Source of the DNA: a virus
Direction: 5' to 3' (one strand)
Length of the DNA stretch: 27,282 nt
IMG/VR virus record: IMGVR_UViG_3300011116_000476
Coordinates: 1 to 27,282 of that record
In this document: in pieces, positions 13,599 through 20,707 of the stretch
How the letters are laid out: each line of letters opens with the position of its first letter
Numbering within the stretch: position 1 is the stretch's first letter
Notes under the pieces: model-generated
Database searches by the model: none
What the model was told of the DNA's origin: nothing
The model's input: only the letters and a program-made list of their open reading frames with translations
Translations under genes and position numbers: made by a program

Positions 13599-14562
13599 CC
13601 CATGCGATGCGAGGCACGCCGCGCCGACTGCTTTCCTTCCCGGCCACATCCCATTGCAGGTAGATGCGTACCCACTTCTGCCGGAGCGGAGATGGGCCGA
13701 AGTTCTTCTCCACCTCCCAGCCGTGCGCGCCGTCCTTCCAGCCGTCCTTTGTCGTACCCACTCGGATGAAGTCACAATACTTCTTCTCGATTTTGTAGAC
13801 CCCGTTCTGCGTTGACAGGTACTCACGAGCGATGCCGACCACATTGCTGGTGTGCAAGTGGCTCGTCACGATGCTGTCCGCGCCTTCGATCATGGAGTAC
13901 ATGCGCCGGACATCCAGCACGCCGAACGACATCATCGCGCCGCCGCCGCCACCGTGGTGGTATCGCTGCGTGTAGGTCAGACGATTCCCGCCTAGTTCAA
14001 ACTGCCACTTCACCCATCCGCCGTAGCCGCCCGTTCCGACCGGGGAATAGGCGCGATCCTTGATGGCTCGCACAAGGTGCGCGGTAGGGTCGCTCTCGCG
14101 GTGTCGAAGCCATGCGCTCTCGTGGTTGCCTTGGGCCAGCATCCCGATGTGCGAGGCATACGGCGCGAACAGGTCAGCGGCCTGATCTATCACGCGGTCG
14201 AAGTAGTTGTCGCTCAAGAGCGTGCTGCGGAGAGCCGACTTGCTGCCACGCTTATCGCCTACGCCGCACATCAAGTCGAGGCTGTCACCGATGCACAGAA
14301 CCACCGCGTCGCGCTCAACAGCCTGCGCCAACAGGCGCGTGGTCATCTCGTTGTTCGCGCCCTTGGAGTCCACATGATTGTCGGCGAGCAGGAGACACCA
14401 TTGCTCAAAATTGCCCATTGCGGGACGCTTCACCTTGACCACATGGATGTTGCTCCCGTGGTGTTCGATCTCCCAGCCGCGCTTGCGGTCTGGATATCGC
14501 TTGATGCCGGGAACGACGATTTCGCCGATCTTGCTTGGCTTGGGCTTGGCCTTGCGCTTCAC
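13579..14562 (-). CDS. Calcineurin-like metallophosphoesterase
   Basis: 327 aa. Metal-binding motifs in the expected order: D61-N-H63, G92-D93, G145-N-H-E148, H202/H203 in YHHGGGGG, and S234-HLH237. This is a dinuclear metal phosphoesterase of the kind that includes phage nucleases and nucleotide phosphatases. The ordinary GDxxD is GDSLD here. Starts at GTG 14562, overlapping the RusA-like stop (GTGA), so it may act in DNA metabolism with RusA. Exact substrate unknown. Confidence 0.8.
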   Translation of the reverse strand: MKRKAKPKPSKIGEIVVPGIKRYPDRKRGWEIEHHGSNIHVVKVKRPAMGNFEQWCLLLADNHVDSKGANNEMTTRLLAQAVERDAVVLCIGDSLDLMCGVGDKRGSKSALRSTLLSDNYFDRVIDQAADLFAPYASHIGMLAQGNHESAWLRHRESDPTAHLVRAIKDRAYSPVGTGGYGGWVKWQFELGGNRLTYTQRYHHGGGGGAMMSFGVLDVRRMYSMIEGADSIVTSHLHTSNVVGIAREYLSTQNGVYKIEKKYCDFIRVGTTKDGWKDGAHGWEVEKNFGPSPLRQKWVRIYLQWDVAGKESSRRGVPRIAWDVHDAQ

Positions 14563-14984
14563 GCGGCCTCCTGTGTCAGATGTAGTTCCACGCGGGGATT
14601 CTTGGAATCGACCGCCAGCACAAGCGGCAGGTGCGTAATGCCGCTGTCATCGACTAGCAGCCCGGAGTCCGTCAGTCCGTCGAAGGTCGCCTTCAGGCTT
14701 GCCAAGCAATTGTCTCGGTCACGCCGCCGGGAGTCGCGTGTGTACCAATGCACAACGCAGGAGGCGGCCTTCCAAGCACCCTTGCAGTTTGTTTCGTGCA
14801 TGGCGATCTGGGCTTGGGCCCACGCCTCGACACGCGCACGCTTGACGGCCTTGGCCAAGACGGCCCAATGGCAGCGAGCATTCGGACTTACCACCCGAGG
14901 GGGAATGCCAACCGTGACGGTGAGGCTCTCGGGCATGCGCGTAGCGTGCCACGCCGGATCGTGAGATGGAAGGGGAAGTGCCAT
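14559..14984 (-). CDS. rusA: RusA-like Holliday junction resolvase
   Basis: 141 aa. The diagnostic region is DRDNCLASLKATFDGLTDSGLLVDDSG, quoted in two parts: D89-R-D91-N92 and F101-D102-GLTDSGLLVD112-D113. These acidic residues match the RusA active-site pattern for resolving recombination or replication junctions before packaging. ATG 14984 is used (GGAAG upstream); Met17 at 14936 is a possible later start and closer to the usual family N-terminus. It stands at the end of the early DNA-metabolism block, 32 bases after the 80-aa gene. Confidence 0.85.
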   Translation of the reverse strand: MALPLPSHDPAWHATRMPESLTVTVGIPPRVVSPNARCHWAVLAKAVKRARVEAWAQAQIAMHETNCKGAWKAASCVVHWYTRDSRRRDRDNCLASLKATFDGLTDSGLLVDDSGITHLPLVLAVDSKNPRVELHLTQEAA

Positions 14985-15016
14985 CCGTGGCTTCCGTCGC
15001 TCCTGCGCCGGGAATC

Positions 15017-15259
15017 CTACTCCGGCGGTCTGCGCCTTCGACGCGGGATCGGTTCAACTGCGGCGAAGACTTGTGCAGCCAGTCGCAGCCCGTGAATGGC
15101 CTCGTCCATGTCGAGGGGCGACGGGTAGTGCTTGAGGCACGCGCTGGCTTCGTCGCGGATCGGCTTTGGCACACCCGGCGTGCGCTTCGCGTCACACAAC
15201 GCGCCGAGCAGGTGGCGCGTCTTGGCGATGGCTCGGAATCGTTCACGCGGCAAGGTCAT
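15017..15259 (-). CDS. Conserved small phage protein (BPSL0761-like)
   Basis: 80 aa: MTLPRERFRAIAKTRHLLGAL, then VPKPIRDEASACLKHYPSPLDMD, ending in PRRRRRPPE. The M-T-x-P-x-ER-x-RA opening and LKHYPS motif resemble a short family often seen in proteobacterial phages and genomes, with no known function. It starts at ATG 15259 overlapping the upstream stop (ATGA). The Arg-rich C-terminus could bind nucleic acid. Confidence 0.6.
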   Translation of the reverse strand: MTLPRERFRAIAKTRHLLGALCDAKRTPGVPKPIRDEASACLKHYPSPLDMDEAIHGLRLAAQVFAAVEPIPRRRRRPPE

Positions 15260-15888
15260 GGCAGAGGCTCAAACAAACTTGGCTGAACGGGTACTTCGAC
15301 TGGCGTGTGCGCGTGCATTTGGCATGTTCCGGGCGCGAGCGTCAAAAACGGCGGGGTTGATTCAACATCGCTTTGCAGGATTTTGATGCCCATTTGCTTT
15401 TTCCAGTCGCGCAAATCATGTACCTCGCTATCAAATATCCAAATCATTCCACGCTCAAGGTTGAACGCGATACACACTAACCGATCTGACTGCGCTGCAT
15501 CCCAATTTCCTCTGCCATTCGCCTTTTGCGCTGGAGATGCCTTGAGCCGCCATTGATAACGCGGCGTTTTGTTGTATAGCCTTTGCTCATACCAAGTCCG
15601 TTTTTGTGGCTGCGTGGTCTTGACTTGGACACTTTGAATCCGGTGTGTCGCGGGGTTTTCCACGATCAAATCGTGCTTGCTTCCCTCTGCTCCAAAGGTT
15701 GTGGTTAGACCATTCGATGCAAACCACAAGCCTGCTGCCCATTGTCCTATCCGCCCGATCTGCAAGGCATTATGACCGATCTGACGCAAATCGAACCCTC
15801 TTCCCTTACTCGGGAAGTCGCCGACAGCCAGCAAATCCGGCTCATCGGCCAGATCATTGATGTCCTCTGACATTGTATCGCGGCTCAT
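15256..15888 (-). CDS. PD-(D/E)XK nuclease-like protein
   Basis: 210 aa. After an acidic N-terminus comes a nuclease-like core: helix GRIGQWAAGLWFASNGL, then D73 in SKHDLIVENP and SVQVKT with Q88 and K90. The D-x(n)-QVK pattern is that of the intron-endonuclease-like PD-(D/E)XK group, which often has Gln in place of Glu. The helix has Gln49 where many relatives have Glu. It is probably a DNA nuclease, but activity is not certain. Base composition is low in G+C (26/60 at 15361-15420), suggesting recent acquisition. ATG 15888 overlaps the upstream stop. Confidence 0.65.
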   Translation of the reverse strand: MSRDTMSEDINDLADEPDLLAVGDFPSKGRGFDLRQIGHNALQIGRIGQWAAGLWFASNGLTTTFGAEGSKHDLIVENPATHRIQSVQVKTTQPQKRTWYEQRLYNKTPRYQWRLKASPAQKANGRGNWDAAQSDRLVCIAFNLERGMIWIFDSEVHDLRDWKKQMGIKILQSDVESTPPFLTLAPGTCQMHAHTPVEVPVQPSLFEPLP

Positions 15889-16121
15889 TGCTCCCTCGCT
15901 TCAAGTTCCTGCAACTGGTGCGTGAGTCGGTTGCACCGGGCCTTCAGGTCATCGCATTCGATGACGAGCAGAGAGTTGCTGCGCGTCACACACCGGGCTT
16001 CATCGTCCAGTTGCGCCATGCGCTGGCGCTGCGCTTCGATCTGTGCTGCGGCCTCGACGCACAAGGTGAGGCCCGTGCTTCGCCAATGCTCTAGCAGTCG
16101 CTCGGTTAGTTCTGCGCTCAT
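15885..16121 (-). CDS. Small coiled-coil protein
   Basis: 78 aa (MSAELTERLLEHW...), almost entirely helical with heptad-like character (QIEAQRQRMAQLDDEARC, CDDLKARCNRLTHQLQELEAREQ) and four Cys. Start set at ATG 16121 because it overlaps the upstream stop (ATGA); a longer reading frame continues to 16376 but would overlie the neighbour. No family recognised. It is one of a row of similar small helical proteins. Confidence 0.65.
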   Translation of the reverse strand: MSAELTERLLEHWRSTGLTLCVEAAAQIEAQRQRMAQLDDEARCVTRSNSLLVIECDDLKARCNRLTHQLQELEAREQ

Positions 16122-16309
16122 TGCATGTCCTGCCTCTGCACGAATCGGTGCGTAAGGTAAAGCACGCCAGCCATAATCAGGGCAACGATCAGCAGATTCG
16201 CGTCCGTCGCCGGAATGAACGGTTCGGAATGATCCTTCGGATGCACGGTTCGCGTGGCTTGCTTTCCGTTTCGCATAGTGATGTACGGGTTGACTGGTGG
16301 TGCGGTCAT
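16118..16309 (-). CDS. Small C-terminally anchored membrane protein
   Basis: 63 aa: a polar N-terminus of about 37 residues (MTAPPVNPYITMRNGKQ...) and one TM near residues 38-53 (NLLIVALIMAGVLYLT), ending HRFVQRQDMQ. It overlaps both neighbours by ATGA junctions (start ATG 16309). Unknown function; topology suggests a small inner-membrane protein made early in infection. Confidence 0.6.
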   Translation of the reverse strand: MTAPPVNPYITMRNGKQATRTVHPKDHSEPFIPATDANLLIVALIMAGVLYLTHRFVQRQDMQ

Positions 16310-16593
16310 GGCTTGCCCTTTCCGAAGTCCCACCCACGCTCGGCAGCGTATTCCTGCCATGTCGGCCGCTGTCCATGAATGACCGCTCCGCTGCTCACAT
16401 AGTCGCAAATCTCCCGCCGAACCGCATCGCGCTCTGCTCGCAGCAGCACGATTTCATGCTGTAGGCGCACGATTTCGGTTGCAGCACGGTCGAAGATCGT
16501 GTCCGTTTCTTGCTGAATGACAGCGTGCGTTCGCAATTCTCCAACGATCTCACGCGACATGATGTTTCGAAGTTTTGCTAGTTCGTCGCTCAT
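16306..16593 (-). CDS. Small coiled-coil protein
   Basis: 95 aa. Helical with a coiled-coil core (FDRAATEIVRLQHEIVLLRA, ERDAVRREICDYV) and a C-terminal segment RPTWQEYAAERGWDFGKGKP. Start ATG 16593 overlaps the upstream stop (ATGA). The overall outline (helix, EIxxLxxEI-type coil, ERDxxRR, then W-D near the end and KP at the tip) resembles the upstream 124-aa protein. No family recognised. Confidence 0.6.
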   Translation of the reverse strand: MSDELAKLRNIMSREIVGELRTHAVIQQETDTIFDRAATEIVRLQHEIVLLRAERDAVRREICDYVSSGAVIHGQRPTWQEYAAERGWDFGKGKP

Positions 16594-16964
16594 GGCTTCT
16601 CCTCGAAGCAATCCCAATTCTGTTGCTTTGCAATCAATCGAACGGCGTATTCAATGGTTTCTTGTGGCCATGTTTTGTAATCGGGCGGAAGGGCGGTAAG
16701 ACAAACGCTCACCCTCGCCTCGTCGCGCTCTCCAAGCAGATCCGTCACCTGCTGACGAAGTTGCATGATGTCGCGGTCGGCCTTCTGAACGGCCTGTCTC
16801 CACGCTTCGATTTCGTCCATCATCGTGCTGATCTGAATCGCGGCCTCAGCCCGCTGCTGGTTTGCCATCTCGCCCATTGCATCCCACGGGATACGCAGGC
16901 GTTCGATCAGGCTGCGTCGGATTTCCCATCGCAGTCCGTCCTTGCTCGCTGGATCGTCGCTCAT
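16590..16964 (-). CDS. Coiled-coil protein
   Basis: 124 aa. N-terminal helices (LRWEIRRSLIERLRIPWDAMGE), a coil (AAIQISTMMDEIEAWRQAVQ, ADRDIMQLRQQVTDLLGERD) and a C-terminal part (PPDYKTWPQETIEYAVRLIA) ending NWDCFEEKP. It starts at ATG 16964 overlapping the upstream stop. Unknown function. Its resemblance to the 95-aa neighbour may reflect duplication. Confidence 0.6.
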   Translation of the reverse strand: MSDDPASKDGLRWEIRRSLIERLRIPWDAMGEMANQQRAEAAIQISTMMDEIEAWRQAVQKADRDIMQLRQQVTDLLGERDEARVSVCLTALPPDYKTWPQETIEYAVRLIAKQQNWDCFEEKP

Positions 16965-17209
16965 ACAACCCTCTGCCACGGTCGAGTCTCTTGCAGCAGA
17001 CGCAACGCAAGAATGTTCCAAAGCACTTCATCGCGTTTGGTTTCTGGAATCAGGCTCCAATCGCCTTTGTGACATCGCAGATGCAGCAAATGGATTTCAC
17101 CTTGTGAACCTTCTTCGGCATTGATCTGGTGCAACGCACCGCTGTACCAAATCCAACACCCATCACTTGTTCCGACTCCGGCTTGAGTGATTTCAATTTC
17201 TTCGTTCAT
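16961..17209 (-). CDS. Small hypothetical protein
   Basis: 82 aa (MNEEIEITQAGVGTSDGCWIW...). It contains short strands with HQINAEEGSQGEIHLLHLRC and a helical C-terminus ETKRDEVLWNILALRLLQET. Not recognised. ATG 17209 overlaps the stop of the XRE-type gene (ATGA), so it is co-translated with it. Confidence 0.55.
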   Translation of the reverse strand: MNEEIEITQAGVGTSDGCWIWYSGALHQINAEEGSQGEIHLLHLRCHKGDWSLIPETKRDEVLWNILALRLLQETRPWQRVV

Positions 17210-17505
17210 GCTTCTGCTCCTTCGCATTCAGCCAGTAGAAGTTGGAGAGCGGCGAGGCTGATTCGCTGTTCTCCACGGGCTACCAGCGAGAGATACGCCG
17301 GACTCAATCCCGTTGACTTGGATAGTTCGCGCAGGCTCCGGCCACGCTTGGCCTGCTCAATCGCTAGCGGCCCGGTCACTCGCAACGCGGCATCCTGATA
17401 CGCGGCCTGACTGAACAGTTTTTGTACGGTCTTTGCCAGCGTCACGGTTTCCCGTGGTGCGTTGCGGCTCATCGTGACGGGGACTTGTCGCCATGCGTTT
17501 CTCAT
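17206..17505 (-). CDS. XRE/Cro-type helix-turn-helix protein
   Basis: 99 aa. Residues about 57-92 (SLRELSKSTGLSPAYLSLVA, then RGEQRISLAALQLLL) are a typical XRE helix-turn-helix: a first helix, the G-L-S turn, recognition helix PAYLSLVARGE, and a following helix. Starts at ATG 17505 overlapping the upstream stop; Met12 is an alternative. It may regulate the divergent control region or an early-to-late switch. That is inference, as its target cannot be seen. Confidence 0.75.
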   Translation of the reverse strand: MRNAWRQVPVTMSRNAPRETVTLAKTVQKLFSQAAYQDAALRVTGPLAIEQAKRGRSLRELSKSTGLSPAYLSLVARGEQRISLAALQLLLAECEGAEA

Positions 17506-17954
17506 CCGTGTGCCTCCTCGATGGCTGCGTAGACCATGCCGACCGTGTACGCGCTCCACTCCTCCACCTTGGGAGACAGTGGCGTGCCGTCGAGTGCGCC
17601 GACCTTCCTGCACTTGGCGACTGCTGCTGCGATGATTTCTCGCGGCGCGAGGAGTAAAGCGTTTCTGGCCTGCTTGCGCTCGCGCTCAATCTCGTCCGGA
17701 TTGATGCCGTCCTTCCACGCCTGCGCGTGAACCTTGGCGCGCTTGTTGTTGCGCCGGATCTCCCCGGCCAATTCTTCCGGCTTGACGCTAGAGCGCGAGA
17801 GGGTCAGGCGCATCGTCTTGCAGGCTTGCACGATGTCCTCATGCGTGAACTCGTCCAGCACCTTGGCGGCCTCGGCGTGCTTCTTGCTGTCCGGCTTCGC
17901 CCATGTGCTGCCTCCGAAGTGCTCAAGGATCACGGCTGCGGTTTCTGTTCTCAT
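17502..17954 (-). CDS. Hypothetical helical protein next to the replication initiator
   Basis: 150 aa: MRTETAAVILEHFGGSTWAK, then EFTHEDIVQACKTMRLTLSR, a basic EIRRNNKRAKVHAQAWKDG and a helical C-terminus. Translation follows GGAGACACC before ATG 17954 and overlaps the DUF1376 stop (ATGA). By position directly after an initiator it could be a helicase loader or other replication partner, but no motif proves this (no Walker A). Confidence 0.55.
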   Translation of the reverse strand: MRTETAAVILEHFGGSTWAKPDSKKHAEAAKVLDEFTHEDIVQACKTMRLTLSRSSVKPEELAGEIRRNNKRAKVHAQAWKDGINPDEIERERKQARNALLLAPREIIAAAVAKCRKVGALDGTPLSPKVEEWSAYTVGMVYAAIEEAHG

Positions 17955-18748
17955 GGTGTCTCCACGGGATCAAGGTAGCGGCCTTGGCCAAGCCAAGTGG
18001 CCGGGTGCGGGATGAACTTCGGGTCGGACAGTTTGTGCTGCTTGGCGAGCGCGTCGATCCGCTCCTCCATCCAGATCAGGGCATCGGTCGGCTCGTCATG
18101 CTCAAAGTCATCCATGACCTCGCGCACGGCCTTGTCCAGCAGCGTCATGGCCTTCTTCCGACCCACCTTGCGCGGGAACCGTTGCCAGAGCGCGTCTAGC
18201 GCGGCCTGCGGGATCGTGGCTCGGCGGTTCGGCCTCGGATCATTTACGGATGAAACAGGCTCAATGGCGGAGCCGTTGAGCGTATGTGTTTCTAATGACT
18301 GTGACGGTGAAGGTGATAGTGACAGTGACAGTGACAGTGAATGGTTGACCTCGTGTTGAGGTTCTGTTGGCTCTTCTGTTGCAACAGGTGTTGAACGGCT
18401 GTTGGCCTGCTGTTGCCTCGCTGCTGCCGATGCCCGTCCCGCTGCTGCCTTGTCACGCAGGAACTTGTCGGCTTTAGCCCGTTCAGATTCCTGCCGCTGG
18501 TTTCGCCTGCGACCATCCAACCCAACCGGAAACTTGGGTTCAAGGATTGCCCATGCTGCACGAATGTCTGGATCAAGTCGGAACACGCGCTCCGTATCTG
18601 CTGGCAAGCCATCGCCCTGCCATGCAGCCCACAGCAGAATCAGGTACGCGCCGCGCTCGGCGGCAGACCATCCAAGTGTCGATGCCATAAAGTCGTCGCC
18701 CCAGAACTGCATCCACGGTGCGCGCCCAAGTGCTTCTTTGCTGCTCAT
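17951..18748 (-). CDS. DUF1376-type phage replication initiator
   Basis: 265 aa. Residues about 10-95 fit DUF1376: PWMQFWGDDFMASTLGWSAA, ERGAYLILLWAAWQGDGLPA, then ILEPKF and RRNQRQESER. A variable linker (about 110-175) contains a Ser-Leu repeat at 137-146 coded by a hexamer array. The C-terminal part (LWQRFPRKVGRKKAMTLLDK ... HPATWLGQGRYLD) matches the conserved tail of phage replication proteins. By analogy with lambda O, the repeated linker DNA may be the origin. ATG 18748 overlaps the HNH stop (ATGA). Confidence 0.78.
   Translation of the reverse strand: MSSKEALGRAPWMQFWGDDFMASTLGWSAAERGAYLILLWAAWQGDGLPADTERVFRLDPDIRAAWAILEPKFPVGLDGRRRNQRQESERAKADKFLRDKAAAGRASAAARQQQANSRSTPVATEEPTEPQHEVNHSLSLSLSLSPSPSQSLETHTLNGSAIEPVSSVNDPRPNRRATIPQAALDALWQRFPRKVGRKKAMTLLDKAVREVMDDFEHDEPTDALIWMEERIDALAKQHKLSDPKFIPHPATWLGQGRYLDPVETP
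18301..18340 (-). repeat. Hexamer tandem repeat inside initiator gene (candidate origin iterons)
   Basis: On the plus strand the array reads as about 6.7 units of GTGAYR: GTGACG, GTGAAG, GTGATA, three exact GTGACA, then GTGA. It codes for the Ser-Leu stretch. The array lies in the variable linker of the initiator, the same relative place as the lambda O iterons. Origin function is inference; slippage-prone simple sequence is the alternative. Confidence 0.55.
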
Positions 18749-19299
18749 CGCTGGCCCGACCTTTCTCGGATCATGCTCCAACAAGTTCCGCAGAAATATC
18801 GAAACTCCTTGTTTTCATCACGGATGCACTTGAGAAGAGTGATATCTGTGGCTTGCATGATTTCGGGATACGAAAGACGATCAAGAAACTTCGTGATTCC
18901 TGCTATCCATGTTCTCGGCACGGTGTCCCGATTGGGATGAAGTTTCCAAATGATCTTCCATACCTGTTCATCAATTCGCGCTCGACGCTCCTCCATGATC
19001 TTTGCGTATTCGGCAAGTTGCGCTTCCGCTTCCTTGATCCGAGCAGCGCGTTCCCTCATCGGTTCAGGAATCGCCTTCAGAGACTTTGCCGCCTTACCTC
19101 GATTGCATTCAAAGCATGCGGTAGCCAGATTGTCGGTGTCATTCTCGCCACCTTCAGAAACGGGAATGATGTGATCGACTTCAAGCACAACTTCGGGCGT
19201 TTTGCGTCCGCAGTATTGACACGCGAACCCGTCACGCTTGAACACATCGAAACGCCGCCTCTTTGATATTGGCGTGCGCCGATTCTTGGATACACTCAC
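18745..19299 (-). CDS. HNH endonuclease
   Basis: 184 aa from GTG 19299. HNH core: C27-QY-C30, EVDH43IIPVSEGG, an NDTDN segment, and C62-FE-C65-N, so the zinc-binding CxxC pairs and catalytic His are present. A helical C-terminal half follows and ends with YFCGTCW, another CxxC. GTG 19299 is chosen because AGGAGG lies exactly six bases upstream; ATG 19332 in frame would add 11 basic residues without an SD. It could be homing, packaging-related or a freestanding nuclease. Low G+C (25/60 at 18781-18840) suggests it was acquired. Confidence 0.8.
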   Translation of the reverse strand: MSVSKNRRTPISKRRRFDVFKRDGFACQYCGRKTPEVVLEVDHIIPVSEGGENDTDNLATACFECNRGKAAKSLKAIPEPMRERAARIKEAEAQLAEYAKIMEERRARIDEQVWKIIWKLHPNRDTVPRTWIAGITKFLDRLSYPEIMQATDITLLKCIRDENKEFRYFCGTCWSMIRERSGQR

Positions 19300-19305
19300 G
19301 CGAAG

Positions 19306-19311
19306 CCTCCT
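19306..19311 (-). promoter_or_regulatory. Strong ribosome binding site deciding the HNH start
   Basis: AGGAGG on the minus strand, six bases before GTG 19299. It is a full SD match and argues for the GTG start over ATG 19332. Confidence 0.7.
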
Positions 19312-19342
19312 GCGCCCTATTCGGCGCGGCATGGGTTAGAAG

Positions 19343-19367
19343 CGGCTCCCGCTACACACGGGGGCCG
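19343..19367. terminator. Hairpin upstream of the HNH gene
   Basis: CGGCTCCCG and CGGGGGCCG form a nine-pair stem around CTACACA in the leader between the 108-aa gene and HNH. On the plus strand the stem has one G-U pair and is followed by TTTCGCTTT, so it looks more like a terminator in that direction. On the minus strand it has one A-C mismatch and a weaker U-tract. It may limit read-through from either side. Confidence 0.4.
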
Positions 19368-19379
19368 TTTCGCTTTCCA

Positions 19380-19706
19380 TCATCCCTGATTCGGTGCGGA
19401 TTGCAAGGCTTCCGTGCTGCGCTCAATCAGCCCGCGCACCTCGTCCAGCCACGCCTGTCGCTCCTCCTGCGAGCGGTAGAACCCAGCCGCCGCCTGCTGC
19501 ATCACCAGCGCGGTCGTGGCCGTGCAGCCGATGAGTTTAGCGATGCCGCTAGGCGTGCCGTTGGTCAGGCTGTGCAGCGCGTCGTATGCGAGCCTGCGAG
19601 CCGCAACTGCATCCTTGCCGATGCCGCTGCCGGGTTTGGGAAACGCGAATCCTCGGCGTGACAGGGCTGCTTCAACTGCGGGAATGACGATGGTTGCTGC
19701 GTACAT
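19380..19706 (-). CDS. Small protein with DnaA domain IV-like helical region
   Basis: 108 aa from ATG 19706, which overlaps the Gp157-like stop (TGATG). Longer upstream frames run into the neighbour. Residues 34-76 (AVAARRLAYDALHSLTNGTP, SGIAKLIGCTATTALVMQQA) resemble in spacing the DNA-binding domain of DnaA (aRxxaxYL...s..eIgxxfgxrdhtTVxxA), but the basic signature residues are mostly missing. It may bind DNA near the origin; the similarity is weak. Confidence 0.5.
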   Translation of the reverse strand: MYAATIVIPAVEAALSRRGFAFPKPGSGIGKDAVAARRLAYDALHSLTNGTPSGIAKLIGCTATTALVMQQAAAGFYRSQEERQAWLDEVRGLIERSTEALQSAPNQG

Positions 19707-20221
19707 CAGGAGACTTTCAGGTAGGGCTGCTTCGGAACGAACATTGCGAACGATAGTGACTGGCCGGATTCCAGCGCGGCGCGAATGCGCTCCTTGTCCG
19801 GCACGATTTCGATGCGCTCGGTGATGAACTCTGGCGGGATCTCGCCGACGATCTCCATCGCGGGCTTGCCACCGGGCTGCGCGACCGTTGCGCGCCAGCG
19901 GGCCGTCTCCAGTTTCTTCAGACCCTCGGCCTGCATCGTGCGAAGCACCTGCGACTTGAACCATGCCGCCACGGCCTCGTCGCGCTTGGCTCGCGCCTTC
20001 AGCCTGTCGGCCTCGGCCTTGCGTGCCTCCGCTCTGGCTTCGATGTCGCGGACGAGGGACAGAACATCGTCAATCGCGGCGGGCAGGCTCTCGGCCTGCT
20101 TTGCGAGGATGTCGAAGTGGCCGTCCATTGCCTCGGTCAGTTCGCCTTCTGCTTCGGTCAGCATCGCCTCCAGTTCGCGGGCTGCGCCGGAGGCTTCGTA
20201 CAGTCGTGTGAGTGCGCTCAT
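19706..20221 (-). CDS. Siphovirus Gp157-like protein
   Basis: 171 aa. The order is TRLYEASGAARELEAMLTEA, a long helical coil (SLVRDIEARAEARKAEADRL), then AWFKSQVLRTMQAEGLKKLE, and finally IPPEFITERIEIVPDKERIR with LESGQSL. This matches the Gp157 family: long coil, K-T/L-E turn, I-P-x-E-F and DK-x-x-I. The family is linked to replication or recombination modules and has been tied to phage resistance in streptococci, but biochemical function is unclear. ATG 20221 follows AGGAGACACC and overlaps the upstream stop. Confidence 0.78.
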   Translation of the reverse strand: MSALTRLYEASGAARELEAMLTEAEGELTEAMDGHFDILAKQAESLPAAIDDVLSLVRDIEARAEARKAEADRLKARAKRDEAVAAWFKSQVLRTMQAEGLKKLETARWRATVAQPGGKPAMEIVGEIPPEFITERIEIVPDKERIRAALESGQSLSFAMFVPKQPYLKVS

Positions 20222-20637
20222 GGTGTCTCCTGTGGTTCAAATCCAAATCGAATCGCATCATCGCTCGTCCAGCACCACGCACGGCCAAGGTGGCTTGTTA
20301 CCTCTGGCAATCCTGCCAAAGACACCATTGCGCCTCGCGTTTTTTCAACGATTCGCGCTTCTGTCGCCTTGATTGTTTCAAACATCTTTTTGCTTCGACG
20401 CTTTGCATTCATCCACTTCTCGCAGGTGAAAAGTGCTTCCGTATCACGAACCAACATTGCAGCCTCAAACAACACGCAACAGCGATACACATCGCCGCGT
20501 TTGCCCCACGGTCGAATATCGACAAGTGATTCGTGCGCTTCATCATTCAGCACCAACTCAATCGGTGCAGCAATCCCAATCGTAAGTTCATGCTTTTGGG
20601 GATCGAACTCGTTTGAAAAGGTGTCATGTGCGCTCAT
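20218..20637 (-). CDS. Hypothetical protein
   Basis: 139 aa, unrecognised. It opens MSAHDTFSNEFDPQKHELTIG, with strands IELVLN and YRCCVLFEAAM, then a basic helix EKWMNAKRRSKKMFETIKAT and a C-terminal AWCWTSDDAIRFGFEP. Starts at ATG 20637 after AAGGAGACACC, a strong SD. G+C is low (28/60 at 20401-20460, against 39/60 in the neighbour at 20041-20100), so it may be a recently inserted early gene. Confidence 0.6.
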   Translation of the reverse strand: MSAHDTFSNEFDPQKHELTIGIAAPIELVLNDEAHESLVDIRPWGKRGDVYRCCVLFEAAMLVRDTEALFTCEKWMNAKRRSKKMFETIKATEARIVEKTRGAMVSLAGLPEVTSHLGRAWCWTSDDAIRFGFEPQETP

Positions 20638-20667
20638 GGTGTCTCCTTGCGTGTGGTTGAAATAGCC

Positions 20668-20692
20668 GGGGCGGGTCTTTCAACACCGCCCC
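20668..20692 (-). terminator. Intercistronic hairpin after the ERF gene
   Basis: GGGGCGG and CCGCCCC form a 7-bp perfect stem with an 11-base loop between the ERF stop and the next SD. On the minus strand it is followed by GGCTATTTCA, the same tail seen after the capsid hairpin. Probably a partial terminator or processing/stability element. Confidence 0.45.
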
Positions 20693-20707
20693 AGCCTTTC
20701 CGGGGGT

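Noticed and set aside
14077-14964. Plus-strand frame of 295 aa
   Set aside because: Antisense to the metallophosphoesterase and RusA genes, both with clear active-site motifs; no SD.
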